From Ottelia alismoides (Eukaryota > Streptophyta > Magnoliopsida > Alismatales > Hydrocharitaceae): a stretch of 64,000 nt of DNA. The notes below the pieces were generated by a model. It worked only from the letters and a program-made list of their open reading frames with translations, did not search any database and was not told where the DNA came from. The stretch lies in assembly GCA_037367405.1 (NCBI GenBank), contig JAZKJV010000091.1, forward strand, positions 496,001 through 560,000, given 5' to 3'. Position 1 is the first letter of the stretch. Every line of letters begins with the position of its first letter. Both the position numbers and the translations under genes were made by a program. This document shows, in pieces, positions 1-13,600 of this stretch.

Positions 1-210
1 GGCGGCGGGAGAGAGAGGGGGGGGGAACGGCGGTGGAGAACCCTAGGGTTAGGGTTATGGCTCTGATACCATGTTAGAATACTCAGATGTTTATTCCATA
101 GAGCCCTTGGGTCTCTTATATAGGGAGAGAGCCCTTGGGTAAATTACATGAGAGGTACATAAAGAAACTAAAATAATAAATAACATCGCAGACTAATAAC
201 TATCTCTACA
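1..210 (-). mobile_element. Ty1-copia 5' LTR plus primer-binding site, element runs off the left edge
   Basis: Read on the minus strand, an LTR of about 139 bp begins TGTAGAGATAG at 210 and ends TTCTAACA at 72. It carries a TATATAAG promoter-like stretch. It is followed at 71-58 by TGGTATCAGAGCCA, the standard primer-binding site complementary to initiator tRNA-Met, and then by a telomere-like AACCCTAACCCT tract and GC-rich leader. The LTR closely resembles those at 22387 and 10822, so it is a third copy of that family in opposite orientation. The coding region lies outside the window. Confidence 0.8.
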
Positions 211-477
211 ATATTTAGATGAGAGACTTAAGTACAATGGGAGCAAAGGAGAAGGCTTGCTCAAGAGAGATGGCTAAGCTAGACATGAATGAAAATGACC
301 TAGAGTTCAAGGCAGAAGGGTTACAATGCAAGAATGGAGGTTACCATGTCCTCAACTAAGATACAATGTGGTCATATCATGGCTACCGAGATGACCTCCA
401 ACCGGAAAAGATGCAAAATTATGGGGGTATTTTGTAAAGTTTGTTTTTCCTAGGCCTATGATTGTGTTGATTGGAGG
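211..477. other. Unassigned spacer
   Basis: AT-rich sequence between the copia LTR and the LINE remnant. No convincing exon, RNA or repeat was recognised here. Confidence 0.5.
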
Positions 478-810
478 TTAATATGCCATTCGGGTAGTCT
501 CATTCCAATACTTATTGGGCCTTCCTCGCCCTCTCTTAGCCGGCTCAACATTCCAACTTATGCATCTTCTAACTGGTGCATCAACCGACCTCCTTTGCAA
601 ATGGTCCAACCATCTTAAGCGGTTTTCTCTTATCTTATCCTTTATCAGAGCTACACCAACTTTCCTGTTGATCGAATCATTTCGAATCTGATCTTTTCTT
701 TTATAACCGTACATGCACCTTAGCATTTTCATTTCTACTACTGTCATTCTTTGCACATGTCTATGCTTCACAAGCCAACATTTAGATCCATAGAGTATAG
801 CATGTCTCAT
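478..810 (-). pseudogene. LINE reverse transcriptase C-terminal region (broken)
   Basis: A 110-codon open stretch contains MKMLRCMYGYKRKDQIRND and RLRWLDHLQRRSVDAPVRR. Both are typical of the region after the polymerase domain in plant RTE LINEs (the family pattern reads roughly MRMLRW-CG-TR-D-IRN and RLRWFGHVQRR). It is cut from the RT core by the hAT insertion at 992-1693 and by frameshifts. It is not a host gene. Confidence 0.8.
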
Positions 811-991
811 GACTGTTTTGTAATATTTTTCTTTGATTTTCGAAGGATTTTCTTATCAAATAGAACAATAGAGACTTCTTTCTATTTTAGTCAACCTGCA
901 TTTATTCTATAAGATCTACGTCGATTTCTCCATCATGTTGCAAAATAAATTCAAAGTATCTAAAAAGAATCTTTCTTCTGAATGTTATCGT

Positions 992-1693
992 TAGGTATGA
1001 GCATGGGACATGCCTCGGTTGGGCCCTATAGGGCCCATGCCCAAGCCTATTTATATAGGGCCATACCCAAGCCTATTTATTTTTTCGAGCTTTGGGTTGG
1101 GCCTAGGCCCACTATTTTTAGTTTTTGACGGCCCAAGCCTATGCTTGACCCAATTATTATGGGACGGGCATGGGCCAGGCCGGCCTATGAAATGTAGGAT
1201 ATCAGTTGGGACTAGGTCGTCCTAATTGTTATGGGCCTAGGCCGATCCGACCCATGTGTTTATATAATTTCCATTCCTACAAACCCATATGGTTGTTGAT
1301 TTTGATTGTATATTTTACTATGAGTTGTGCTTTTATAACTTTTTATCTCTTTATTGTTGGATAATCCTTGTGTTTTCCATGAATTTTGTCACTCATGCGA
1401 GGGGGGGTGGAAATCCCCTAGCTAAGGCCCGTCATGGGGCGCTTTTGGGCCTTTCATCAGGCTCATGGGCCAGGCTTTGGGCTCCCTATCGGGCCAAGCT
1501 CGTGGGCCTTAATTCAGGCTCTAAATGGGCTGGGCTTACGAGACATATGGACTGGGCCGAGCCAAGTCCAAGCCATCCCAATTAACAAAAGGGACCAAAT
1601 TGTCGGTCCGAGCCCGCCCTAAAATAGTTTCGGGCTTGGGTTGGGTCGGGCTTCGGACTAGGCCGGACTGGCCTAGCCCAATGCTCATCCCTA
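992..1693. mobile_element. Non-autonomous hAT-like element with 8-bp target duplication
   Basis: The left end is TAGGTATGAGCATGGG. The right end, reverse complemented, is TAGGGATGAGCATTGGG, so there is a terminal inverted repeat of about 16 bp. The flanking octamers GTTATCGT (984-991) and GTCATCGT (1694-1701) differ at one base, which fits an aged 8-bp hAT duplication. The interior is rich in GGGCC/GGCCC and GCCCAAGCC strings and has no transposase. It lies inside the LINE, so it is younger. Open frames in it are products of the GGGCC composition. Confidence 0.7.
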
Positions 1694-1775
1694 GTCATCG
1701 TTTCCAATCTTCACATTGATTCCTTTGCCACTGCTTCCATCAAATGTGCACTCCATATATTCAGTCTTAGCATAC

Positions 1776-2357
1776 TTAATGAAATCCTTTAATCTCTAAG
1801 ACATGTCTCAAAACCTCAAGCTTCTCATTTACTCCATCTCTAATCTCATCAATCAATATAATATTATTGGCAAATAAAATACACCAATATATCTCATCTG
1901 AAATGTGACCAGTCAACCTATTCATAATCAAATTAAAAAGGAATAGACTCAAAGTTGAACCTTGATGCAGACCGATGCTGATGTCAAAATAGTCAGTCTT
2001 CCCAGACATGATCCTTACACAAGATGAAGCGTCATCATACATATCTGTTGTAATGCTAATGCATAAGACATGTACTTGTCTCTTCTCCAAAACTCTCCAT
2101 AATATCTCTCGCGAGACAGAATCATAAGCCTTCTCCAATCAATAAAAATGATATGGAGGTTCCTCCTTTTAGCTCTATAAATCTTCATTGTTCTTATAAA
2201 GAGATACTATAATGCTTCTCCTCCTTTCGTCAGGCATTTTCTTGTTTTGCCAAATAACATTGAATAAATTTGTGATCCAAGTCAAACCACTTTCACCTAG
2301 AACTCTCCATACTTTTAAAGGAATTTCATTAGGTCCTGCATATTTTCCAGGTTTCAA
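1776..2357 (-). pseudogene. LINE reverse transcriptase domain (broken)
   Basis: Two adjacent frames hold the RT core. The first has MKPGKYAGPNEIPLKVW (fingers, 2357-2310). The second has MEKAYDSVSREILW (the F/EKAYDSV motif A region) and then GLHQGSTLSLFLFNLIMN (motif B). The catalytic YADD-like box appears as LFANNI, with both aspartates lost. A shift separates the frames near 2140-2175. The missing catalytic residues and stops mean it is inactive. Confidence 0.8.
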
Positions 2358-3461
2358 AGCCTCCTCTACTTCCTTCCTTTGTATTCATCTATAACTTGCA
2401 CGATTCAGTAACTTTCACTACTAGCTAGATCTCCCAATGTGATCTCTTTATTGATTCCGTTCTCAGATTAAAAGCTTATGTAAATACTTCTTCCATCTTG
2501 TCTCTATATCCTTTTAAGTAACAAGCAAAAGTCGTTCCTCATCCTTTGTGCATCTCACTTGAGAAAGATTTTTGGTCTTTCTTTCTCTTGCTTTGAACAA
2601 TTTGATATATCCTTCTGTCTCTCCTTAGAGTCAATATTTTTGTACAAAACTTTATAAGCTTTTGACTTAGTTTCACTTAAAAACTTCTTTGCTTCCTTCT
2701 TCCTTATTTTGTAGTTTGTGTTAGTTTCCTTTGTTCTATCATTGTACATAGCTTTAAAGCAATCTTTTTTAATTTAAAGCTTCTCTTGCACCCTTTACTC
2801 CACACCAAGCCTCCTTTTTGCATGTAAATCCTTCCTTAGACTTGCCTAGCATCTCTTTGGCTAACTCTTGTATGCAAAATGCTACCACCTCCCACATCTA
2901 ATTTGTACTTCCAATACAATCCCAAGATATGTCTATTAAAACTTTCTCCTTGAAGCTTGATTGCTTGAATTAAAGGTTCTACCATCTAGTTCCAATGATA
3001 TTGTGAATCATCATTTTCTTTACCAATCGTTTTACTTACACGTCCATGACTAGCCAGCGATGTTGAGATGTCAAGTTCTCTCCCGGGATTACTTTGTAGT
3101 TTTTGAATCACATCCAATCTCTTTACCTCATGGGAAAGTAATGTATTTGTATTTTAGTTGAGTCACTCTTATAAGTAATTAAATGCTCATCCCTATTCTT
3201 GAAGGGAGTCTGAGAGTGTTTGCTATGAAAGGGTCATAAGCCGTTACAAAATTCAGAATGGCTTTTCCTCTTCATTTTTATCCACAAAACCATGGCCCCC
3301 ATGAAAACTAGCATATCGTGAAGCATACTTTCCTACATGACCATTAAGATGTCTACCCAGGCAAATCATCTCTCTATAAGGGATTCCTTGCGTAATCTTA
3401 TCCAAACCCTCCCAAAAAGTTTGTTTAATCATTTCCTTTAAACTAATTTGGAGTGCATAAA

Positions 3462-3764
3462 CTAGATGATATTCAAAATTGCTTCTTCAAGCACCAATTT
3501 TAGCAAAATAATCCGATCATCAAATCTTTGCACCTCAGCCATACTATCCTTTAATTCCGTATGGCAACCACTACAACACCATTTATACATTCCCTTTACC
3601 TGATGCCCATAATTTAAAGCTCGTCTTCTCAATCTTTCTTGCTTTCTCCCTAACACATTTGTCGCTTGGAGGTATATTATATGAATCTTCACTCTTTCCA
3701 TCGTATCTACTATTTCCATCGATTTGCCAGTCGAAATATCAATATTCCAACTACCTATCCGCAA
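3462..3764 (-). pseudogene. LINE apurinic endonuclease N-terminus (broken)
   Basis: The frame begins MRIGSWNIDISTGKSMEIVD and continues with a RVKIHIIYLQAT block. This matches the start of RTE-type endonucleases (RIGSWN-GTLTGK followed by ICLQET). The glutamate of the usual QET motif is lost (QAT here). The rest of the domain, down to about 2760, is scattered over three frames with stops. Confidence 0.75.
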
Positions 3765-4149
3765 CTTCTTCTGCGACCTCTTTTGGAATAACTTCTTTAC
3801 TCACATGTGTCCATCACGGGAGAATCCTTGCAAATTTTGCACTGCATCTAGGTGGCGATGCAACAGAAATGGATTATGTACTTGCATGCGTTCCTCATGC
3901 GAGAACCTTTGTAAATTTTGGACTACATCCAGCAACAATATAGCGGTCCTTGTCATCTCATTGCATTTGGCACTGCGACGCGTCACTAGTAGGGAATGCT
4001 CCAACGAAATCGAAATGTTTGCTAAAATTTATGATAAAAAGATCCCCTACTGTCTTGAGGGCACTATTTAGGAATTTGTCTCCGACCGGTTTGCGCTACC
4101 TGTCGGTTACCTAATGCAATCCTCTCATTTACCCCAGTTTGAGACCGAC

Positions 4150-4330
4150 CATGGCTGAATTATAATTATATAAGTGGAAGAATAGAGTATTTCTTATTGA
4201 AAATAGGGACCCCATGCCTCTTTATATAGGGAGAGGCTAGAGCTACAGGTACATCATAAAATGAAAAAAAAGACAAAGGAACCCCCCATCCTCCGCTCCA
4301 TTGTACTCACAAATTAACAAGACACTATTA
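4150..4330 (-). mobile_element. Possible degraded copia-type LTR
   Basis: Minus-strand sequence has a CTATATAAAGAGG promoter-like box and an overall layout (polypyrimidine, TATATAA, short leader) like the short LTRs at 72-210 and 22387-22532. No clear primer site or target duplication was seen. It may be a solo LTR. It lies just upstream of the first recognisable exon of the TCAB1-like gene. Confidence 0.3.
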
Positions 4331-4540
4331 AAGTTGCAACATCAGTTATGGGTATGCACTTGTTCATGTTGATGATGCTTTAGTGCATTCTACAAGGCAC
4401 TGGTAAAATTTTCTACTTCCAGACCTGTTTTTTTAATGAAGTCTCAAGAAGATATATGTCCTCTAATAATATTTCGCTTTATCTACCATCCATCATGATT
4501 AGCATCTCTGATCATTCTTCGTATTTTTCTACGTGTATAG

Positions 4541-4641
4541 GCTATTTGCTGGATACAATAAATCTTTCAGAATTTTTGACATACATCGCCCAGGCCGTGA
4601 CTTCCAGCAATATTCCCTTAAAGGCACCGAGGGTTTCTCAG
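4541..4641 (+). CDS. TCAB1: TCAB1-like exon (first recognisable)
   Basis: The acceptor is ...GTGTATAG and the donor is TCAG|GTGATT. It encodes the WD-repeat segment FAGYNKS...FDIHRPGRDFQQYS, a strongly conserved block of WRAP53 proteins. It ends in phase 1; the leftover G completes a glycine codon with the next exon. Confidence 0.88.
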
Positions 4642-7600
4642 GTGATTTTATTGGTGTCCTGATAACCAATTTTGGTATTTCTTTTCCTAGGACTAGTAAA
4701 AATGTTTATAGGGCTAAGAATTTCTATACATTTTTGTACAAATGCTTTTGATATATATCTTTTCTTAGCGTCAATAAAGTAAAGCCAAAACCAAGCCTGT
4801 TCCATGAAAAATAGTTTGACCATGTTGCATACGATCAATTCTGTATTGGGTGGTTATACTTGGATTCAGATTCAGATAAGCTAGATCAGTTGGGAAATAG
4901 TTCCGGTTTCACCGCATTAAAGTCTACATGTTTCTTGGCTATGTCGGATCTAATAAATGGACTGTGATGTGATATAATACTTTTTACCTAATGTCAGGCA
5001 TCATATCATCTATTTCCTTTTCCCCTACACATGAAAAAATGCTTGCCATGGGTTCATACAACCAAACTACTGCCATATATGGGGAAGACAATATGGAGCT
5101 TTTGTATGTATTACATGGCCAGGCTGGTGGGGTTACTCAGGTTTATTTCTTTCCTCAAATTCGTTGTGTTATTGAGTATAAATTAGTTTTATTCCTTGAT
5201 TGGTGTCTTGTGTGATGTATGTTATCCTCAGGTTCTATTCTCTCGGGATGGAAACTATCTATACACAGGAGGCCGAAAGGTATATAATTCCTAACTTAGC
5301 GATTCTTTTAAGAAAGAAAGGGGTGACTGGGTGTACAACAACAACAAAGCCTTTTCTCACATTAAGTAGGGTTTAAAGAAAGGGGTATACATCCTAAAAT
5401 ATATTAATCACGAAAATTCCTAATTTAGTGTTGCAATTTGATTTTCATTAATTCATTATTAGTTCATTTTTAGTTCTTGTATTTTCATTTATTTATTATA
5501 TTTCCAATGGAAACCTAACTTTTGGACGTGTCCTTTACGTGAAATGTTCTTTGAATGAAGAGTTATACTTCTTAGATGGTATTGTCTCATTATATAACCC
5601 CCCCATCATGTGTAATGGAAGGGCTATACAAGTATTATTTTAATATTGATTAACCTTTGACTTGGTATTCATTTTCCCTTTGTGATTATTTCCATCTTAA
5701 ACCCTCCCCACCCTTTTTATTTTCATTTTTTCCTCCCTAAAAATCATAGTTGCGTCAAGTGATATTAGAGCATAGCCTCAATATCGTTCTCACAACTTGA
5801 TGATCATATTTTCGAAGGAAAAGAAAAATAAAGGAGGACCAATGGTTTCACGCCTTTCGAAATCTGCATGTTAAGGGATCTTCATGCATCATATACATAG
5901 ATACATACAGATATTCATGCACAGATATATGATTGTATTTACATAAATATATGCATAGATCATGCCTTACTTTTTTCAGGCAGGCGCCTAGGCGAACACC
6001 TAACACATTAGGCATTTTGGAACTCCTAATGGCTTGCACAGTCACCTACTATTGATGCCTGACTATTTCCCACTATCAATATTAAACCCAGTCACGATTG
6101 TTTGATATGTCATTTATAACTCAGTTTTGATGATAACAAAATCTTTACGTGGTTATTTGTGAGATTAACATTTCATGTCAAAAATGATAATTACCATGAT
6201 AAACTGAAATAACTTTGGAGCTCGCAAATTGGTTATGTAATCAGTAATTGAAGTAAAAGCTTGAAAACTGACCATGGAAAGATTGGATCAAAAGAAGTTC
6301 TCTAAAACCTGAATTAAGCAACAAGGAAGCTCAAAGACCAAGGTGTTTTAATTGTTTTTATCACTTATAGTAGGCTTGGAAAAAAGTGCAAATGACCTCT
6401 CAAACATCTGCTTGCATTTTAACACTAAAGGAGGATCATCTTCAATTGTTTTTTATCCTCATTATATACTTTTCAGGCTCAAACGCCGGTGTAAAATCAT
6501 ATATGCTGGTATCCACATAACTTTAACCTTGAACTACTGACAAGAAACATTTATACCGGTATATCTTAATAATGCCATTTGAACTCTCTTGTTCCTGTTC
6601 GTTGGCTTTTGTGCACTTAACTGGCACTGATGCACCTTTTTTATACACAAATATTAGTTTGAGTCTTGTGATCATTAAAGTTCAAGTTTGTTCTTTAGAC
6701 AATGTCACTATTGCACGATAAATCAGAAATAATATCGGCAGACATGCCACTATATGACTGAAATGGTCTAACCTCATTAAGATATATTGGTTTATCATTT
6801 GATCATTAGCTCAATCTCTTATATTCGCTGAAGATGATATCCAATCCCAATTCATTAGTTTTAGTACCGATACATCTTGCTGTTGGGGCTATTCTAAGCA
6901 AGTGCTTTCTGGCCACTCTTTCTCTGAGGAATAAGTAGTCCTTGTTTAGATATTTGTGTAATTGAGCATCTATGTGTGGAAAGTTATCTACTCCCAATTT
7001 CTAAATGGTGAGACTTGTTTGAGTTAGTGGCGATATAAATAGAGCCCCGTACCTCATGTACTCGTACAAAGATTTTAATAGAAGATACATTCCTTAGTTG
7101 CTTTCACCCGTGGTTTCATCTCGCTACTCAGGGAGTACGCCTCCACATAAAATCAAGTTTTGTTCTTGTTCTTAATTCCACATTTTTATATGTTTTCATA
7201 TGATATTAGAGCAAATAGATTATTGGTTCATTCTTGAGATTAATTTTATTTCGATTTTGATATACGAGTTCTGTATGTTTGCTTGACGGTTTCATTTTTT
7301 TCTCCAAGTTCGTGTTGAATGTGAGCACTGTGAAGATCGATTGTGACTGTTTTAGGTTCCATCTCTAGAATCCCTAAATATACGATGTCTCCAGGCGACA
7401 CTGCAATGCCTGTTAAATGCACACGTGGTAACCTGCGACTTGATGATGACGATAGGTTGGAAACCCTATGGCAGTGATGACTGCACTTTTCTTGTCGTTG
7501 GGTTCTTGTTTTTCGAAGAAAATTAGTAGTGATGGAACCTTTCCTGTGGTCATAATGGTTGAAATCCTAAAAAGGAATTGGTGGAGCATGAATCCGTGTG

Positions 7601-10600
7601 TGCCATGGTGGTGCATGTGTCAGTTGGCGATGCTTTCTCCAATTAGTGCCGTTTACTCTTGTCCAGTTGATAGCATGAAAATTGATTCACAACAACGGTG
7701 ACACTAGCATGGGATGGGTTCTCCTATTGTGGAAACCATACTTGAAGAATGGTGGGAAGAGTTTCCTTGTTTGTGACCAAATAGTGCCGATGTTATGTTG
7801 GGCCTTTCCCATTTTCCCATTTTTCTATTTTTTAGCCAACCAGGCAACAATTCAAAGAAAAAAGGAGGCGAAACATAAATAAGGGAAAGGCTGTGAAAAA
7901 AAGGTTGAATGGGCAAAAAAAGGAGAACAACCACATGGAAAGGCAGCGTAAAGAAAAGATTATTGAGGCAAAAAATGGAAGTATGGCTGATGCCCTAAAT
8001 GGACTTGGGGCTTATTTTGATTTTTTGTGTTAGTTTTCTTCTTTGTAAGTTGAAAGCTGTCTATTGTTTAAAACAATGAATGGTCCAAAAATAAAAAATG
8101 GAATAGACCATTGAAAAAGTATAAAACCGAGGATGGGAAAAATGCAAAAAAGGTTAAGAGCTGTATTTGATATATGTAGTTATATTCTGTGTGTTGAGTT
8201 TTGTATGTCCAATTTAAGCATTTCATGCTCATCTTGAGGGTTTACATATTTGTGTAATTGTGCCTCTATATGTGGAAAGTTATTTAGTCCCACATTATTA
8301 AATGATGGGACGTGGTTGAGTTAGTGGGGTTATAAATAGAGTGACAAACTCCCTTTACTCATAGAGAGATTTCAATAGAAGATATAATCCTTAGTGAATT
8401 TTGCTTATGGGTTGATCTTTAGGGAGTGGGGTTCTTCATAAAATCTAGTTTTGTTTTGTTCTTGATTCCACTAATATATAATATATATTCTCATAGTACT
8501 ATAGAGTAACGAGTACTTAATGCCCATATAATATCGTAAAAGACTAAGATCCTTGTTACAAACATCTTATGTAGGAAAGCCTTGGTCTTTAGAATCCATA
8601 CACTGTCCACCAGAAATAACCATATTAACAACATAGCCATCAAGAACAAAAGTATCTTCAACATGTTTTCTGCGAAAGTGATTAGAAGAAGTTCAGTGGT
8701 AGTTAAGAAAGATGATCGATGTGGTGAGCATATTAACAAACTCGGGACTCTACTTTAGGTCATAGACAACCTTGCAAAGTTGCAAACATATCCCCTAGTG
8801 AGTCGTGACGATGAAACCCAACAACTGGGACACAAACTTCTTCTTGAACAACTCTGTAAAGAAAAGGTTTCTTCACATCAAACTGATAGAATGGTTAATT
8901 CTTGTTAACAACATGTGATTAGATAATGGGAATAGAGTCCATTCGAGCAATTTGATAATTTGTCTCAAAGTAGTTGACTTCAAGGCAAGGCCCTAAATGT
9001 CAGTTTCGATCACCATTTCGGTGACCGACCGAAACGGAATTTCGGTCGAAATTCGACCGAAATTTCGATCATTTTTGTCATTTTTTGTACTAGGACCCTC
9101 ATATTTCGGTCATTTCGGCCATTTCGGTCGAATTTTGATTTCGACAGGATATCGATATTCGACAGAAATTCGACCGAATTTCGTTGAAATTTGAGGCCAT
9201 GCTTCAAGGTTGCAGAAAGCTGTAGTCGGTACTCGGTTGGTGGGGTCACTGACTAAGGATTAATCAACAGTTGGGCGACTAATCGGATTTAGTCAGCCAT
9301 TAGTCAGTTTTAAATTTTTTAATTATCTTATATATATAAATCATTTTTATACATAAATTTGTACATTTTCTATACTTTTATAATGAAATAAAAGAAGTAA
9401 TTGACTTTAAATATAACATTATTGCATATTAGAATAAGTTTGCTTATGTATTAACATAGACTTGTATATTTTATATACTTACATAATGAAATAAAAGAAG
9501 TAATTGACTTTAAATATAATATTAAGCATATTAGGATAAGTTTGCTTTTAAAAAAGAAAAAAAACGAAAAAAAATATAAAAGCTTGATGTAAAAGTTGAC
9601 CGATTAGTCGGCCCGACTAGTCGGTTTGACCGATAATGGCCGTCTAAGCCTAGTCGAGTCGGCTTCTCCCCGACTCGACTAGTCGGACTGACTAGTCGGC
9701 CTAGTTAGCAGATTTTTACAAGCTTGGTTGACTTCATAAGTCTTGGTGAAGCCTTTGTCTAGCAACTTGGCCTTTGCTTTATCGACGAGTCATCTTGAAC
9801 ATGTTTGATCATAATAACTAATCTCCAAGCAGTTGGAGAAACACCTATGGGTATGGTATCCGATCTCGAGTACCTATGGAAATATAGTATCTATCTCCTT
9901 GTCCATAGCATGTTATCACCTTATATTATGTATAGCTATATGGTGATCTCTCAGCATCAGGACTACTATAAGAGCATTTAAAAATCGTTTTTCATGGCTA
10001 AATATACCATTAGTACTAGTAAAGTGGGACTTATGATGTAATATACATTGTCGGATCTGCTTCCACCATCTTTGGGTGCAATTAGTCGAGGTCAATTGTA
10101 GATGTCTCATCTTCTTGGGGGTAGTAGGCAAAGATATTGGGCTAGATCCATTGTGATGCCTCCTATGGTAGACTTGGAGTGAAAGTAAGAACTCTAATGG
10201 GTTGTTACTTGTAGCCTAGTAGGTTTAGTGAAGAAATTGTTTTATATAAAGAAGGTAACATCTACAGAGACATAGTATCGACGACCTATCAATATACGAA
10301 CGGGCAACTTATCATTGAATCGAACATTTATGAACAAAGGCAATATAACTGAAGATGCATAGAGGTAAGGGAAAAATGACATTCACGATGATAGAGTGAG
10401 GAGAGTGGAGTGTTCACACCAAGAATAGATGAGGGAACTGGTTAATCAAGTAGGCGGAAAAAAGGATGGCTTCATCCTAAAAGGTTTTAATGATCTTCGT
10501 CTGAATGAGAAGTGGACAAGCAATATTTTGAAAGATGACATATATTCTTATCAGAATCTCATTCCGCTGTGAATGATATGAGCTAGAAGTCTGATGTACG

Positions 10601-13600
10601 GTACCTTGAGACAAAGAAGCGAACCTTGTCATTATACACAAACTTCGGGACATTGTCAAGCCTGAAAGTTTTAATGTTTGTTGAAAAGACGTCTTTATAT
10701 GGGGGTAAAGAAAGATTCACAATTTCATTCATTTCTAGCCGTTCCTTTATTAAATAAAACCCAATACATTTACTTAAATTATCAATAAAAACTACAAAGT
10801 GATTACTCATAGTATGATTAATGTTGAGATATTCGTTATCTTTGTATTTTATTATTTTCTACTTATTTTGTCTTCATCATGTAATTTGTCCAATAGGTTC
10901 CTCTCCTATATAAGAGAACCCGAGGGCATCTCATAATTGCAATTCATTCCTTTCCTTAACACGGTATCGGAGCGACGGTCCTAGATCGGAGTTCCCGTAT
11001 CAAACCCTAACCCTACCCGCCCACCCCCACCTCCCCGTACGCCAGGCCGTCGCCATCCAACCAACGATGCCACCCAGCACCCGGCCCTAGGCGTCGCCCT
11101 GCCCTTGGCCCCGGCATTGCCCAACCGCAGGGCGACTATCCAAGGCCCTCAGGCTGTCGCTTGGTGGTTTCCGACCACTGGGCAGTCGCCCCCGACCCCC
11201 ATGCTGGCATCTAGCCCGGACTTCGGGCCGCCCCCGGACCTCCCGCACCCCTACAACTTGATTTGAGGTTCGATTTGGTCCGATTTTGATTGGAGAACGT
11301 GATTCCAAACCTATAAATCACATTTTCTGACCTTAAAAAGCATCAGAGTTTGATGAGGATGGTTTATGAGTCTACACGTACAACCGACCCTTCGCATGAT
11401 CATGTAGACTTGTTCCTTTCGGTTTACTCCTCAATTGAGTTCCGTTGATCTGTCATTCTTCCATCATGTCAGAGAACAAGGGTGATATTTTTTCGTCCGG
11501 AGCCTTCAAGGGCCCGATTTCGATCGTTAAGATGGATGGGACCAGCTATGACTTATGGTCCATGCAGTTCCTCACCCTCATGCGGTGCAACAACAAGGAG
11601 TACATCTTGACAGATGCAGAGCCAACAGATAAGACTGGGGCAAATGCTTCTTGGAAGCAAGATGACACGTATGCGTGTGTTTGGCTGTGTGGTACCCTCA
11701 CCACAGAGATAACCAATAATATTCTGAATCAACCCACCACTAAGGCGATGCGGGATACTTTGGCATCCACATATGCTCAAGCGAAGAATGAGGTTAAGAT
11801 TCTTTAGCTACAATTCAGTATCTACAATGCCAAACAGAATGACCGTCCGCTGCACGTATACTACTCCTCTCCGTGGCATGATCGAGAAGCTTCATAGCTA
11901 CATGCCTATTACGACATCTACTAAGCAACATAAGATGTATAGGAACTCCACAATGGTTGGAGTGTTCATGGTTGGACTTGATGCAGAGCATGATACTGCA
12001 GAGCTACCATAACTCTCATAGAGGAGGCCTACAACCGTCTCAGCTGGATTATCATGCCTTCTTCAGCCACTTCTCCGTACTCTTTAGCGATGACCGCTTC
12101 TCGTAGTCGAGGAGGGATGATCCAGTCCAGAGGACGCACCCCTCGTGGCAGAGGCAGTGGACGCCAACGTAGCTCTTGTACTTACTGTCATAGGCCTGTA
12201 CATGCATAGGATACGTGCTATCTGAAGCATGGATATCCCTTTTTTGGTCGTATAGCAGAACATATTGCACCTTCAGAGACTACAACTTCCCAGGCCGATC
12301 CTCATCTGGATGATATTGTCTCTTGTATTCGAGAGATCATGACTCCTATGACTGGCACCACCGATACCACAGTTGCAGCTAGAGCCTCTTCGAGCTCCTC
12401 AGGTATCGCATGTGCATTTATTGGTCGTACTGGTGCATACATGACAGAGTGGATTATGGACTCTGGTGCTTCACACTCTGGATTATGCACTCACCTCCAC
12501 GCTTGCTCGTTGACGATTTCTATCGTTCCCTGTGGGTGTCCCCGCATCGTGGGAAATGAGCACCTCCCGCGCTCCGAGCGTTTTTGGTATCTTGCCTCCT
12601 GCAAGATCTTTGGTGGTGTGGTTCGTCACCACTCCACCTTCATGGACGTTCAACACCTTGTCCATGCTGCATCGCCCTCCAGAGCTCTGCATCACCTTCT
12701 AATGCACGGATTTTCTCCTATTCGTGGCTTTGGTTGTGTGTCTCCAGCACACATGTTGGTGCTCACCATGCACCTTCGCACTGTTATGCGTCCTATATCG
12801 AGCTTTAGTGCCTCCAAAGCTCTTTGTTGTGGAGTTCCCTCCCTCCACTGAATTCGAAACTCCAGCTCGAAGTATCGTGAGACGTACCTTGCGCATAGCA
12901 CCGATTGCTTCCTAGCGTACCTCATATTCTCCTTCTTCCTCCTCGTCCCTACGAAGAGCGTTGAGCTTCTCCCTCTTTGGATACTCCCACGCCCGATGCG
13001 GTCCGACGCATATGAAGCATCCCTTGTTCTTGGGTTACTCCTTCCTCTTGGAATACTCCCGTTCCTCCATTGGTGGATCATGGGCAACGCTATTGCCCTT
13101 GTCCTTTGACCGCGCCTTCTGCTAGTTGGTGAACTCCTTCTCTTCAATGTTATGGCTTGGTTGGACACCGTAGTCGACCAACGCATCTGCCACCACGATC
13201 GCTGAATTAAGGTCCTTCACGCCCTGCCTCCGCAGTTCGGCTTGCGCCCAACTTTGTAACCCGATCGTGAAATTGAACAGCTTGTCCTCCCCTGACATTC
13301 CCTTGATGTCCAGCAACAAGGACGTGAACTGCTTCACGTACTCACGAACAATGCATGTCTGCTTCAGGCGTCGAAGTGTCTCCTGTGCAACCCACGCAAT
13401 GTTCTTTGGCAGGTGATGAATCCACATTTCATCATCTTTATTCTATCATTTTGGCACCAAAAACCCTAGCAAATGCCTATAAATAGCATTAAAACCATCA
13501 TCTTAGCATCCATGCATGTGCATTCAGATTGTGTATAAATCACTGTAATTAAAGCCAAAATTATAGAATAAATAAAGAAAAGAAAAAGAATAAAATATTG

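Larger units (their letters stand above)
478..3764 (-). mobile_element. Decayed RTE-type non-LTR retrotransposon (LINE)
   Basis: On the minus strand the order is endonuclease (3764-3462), reverse transcriptase (about 2360-1776) and C-terminal region (810-478), as expected of an RTE-clade LINE. Reading frames are broken by many stops and shifts, and a hAT-like element (992-1693) splits the 3' part. Upstream, at 3801-4004, a roughly 85-bp segment is imperfectly repeated twice and may be the LINE 5' untranslated region. The element is old and cannot encode a working protein. Clade assignment rests on the wording of the C-terminal region and of the endonuclease start. Confidence 0.8.

Noticed and set aside
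1010..1622. Frames rich in Gly/Pro (for example 1010-1225 and 1289-1585)
   Set aside because: They come from GGGCC/GCCCA repeats of the hAT-like element, not from a protein gene.
7413..7934. Short host genes on either strand
   Set aside because: They lie in the interior of the TRIM-like element; no conserved motif, overlapping opposite frames.
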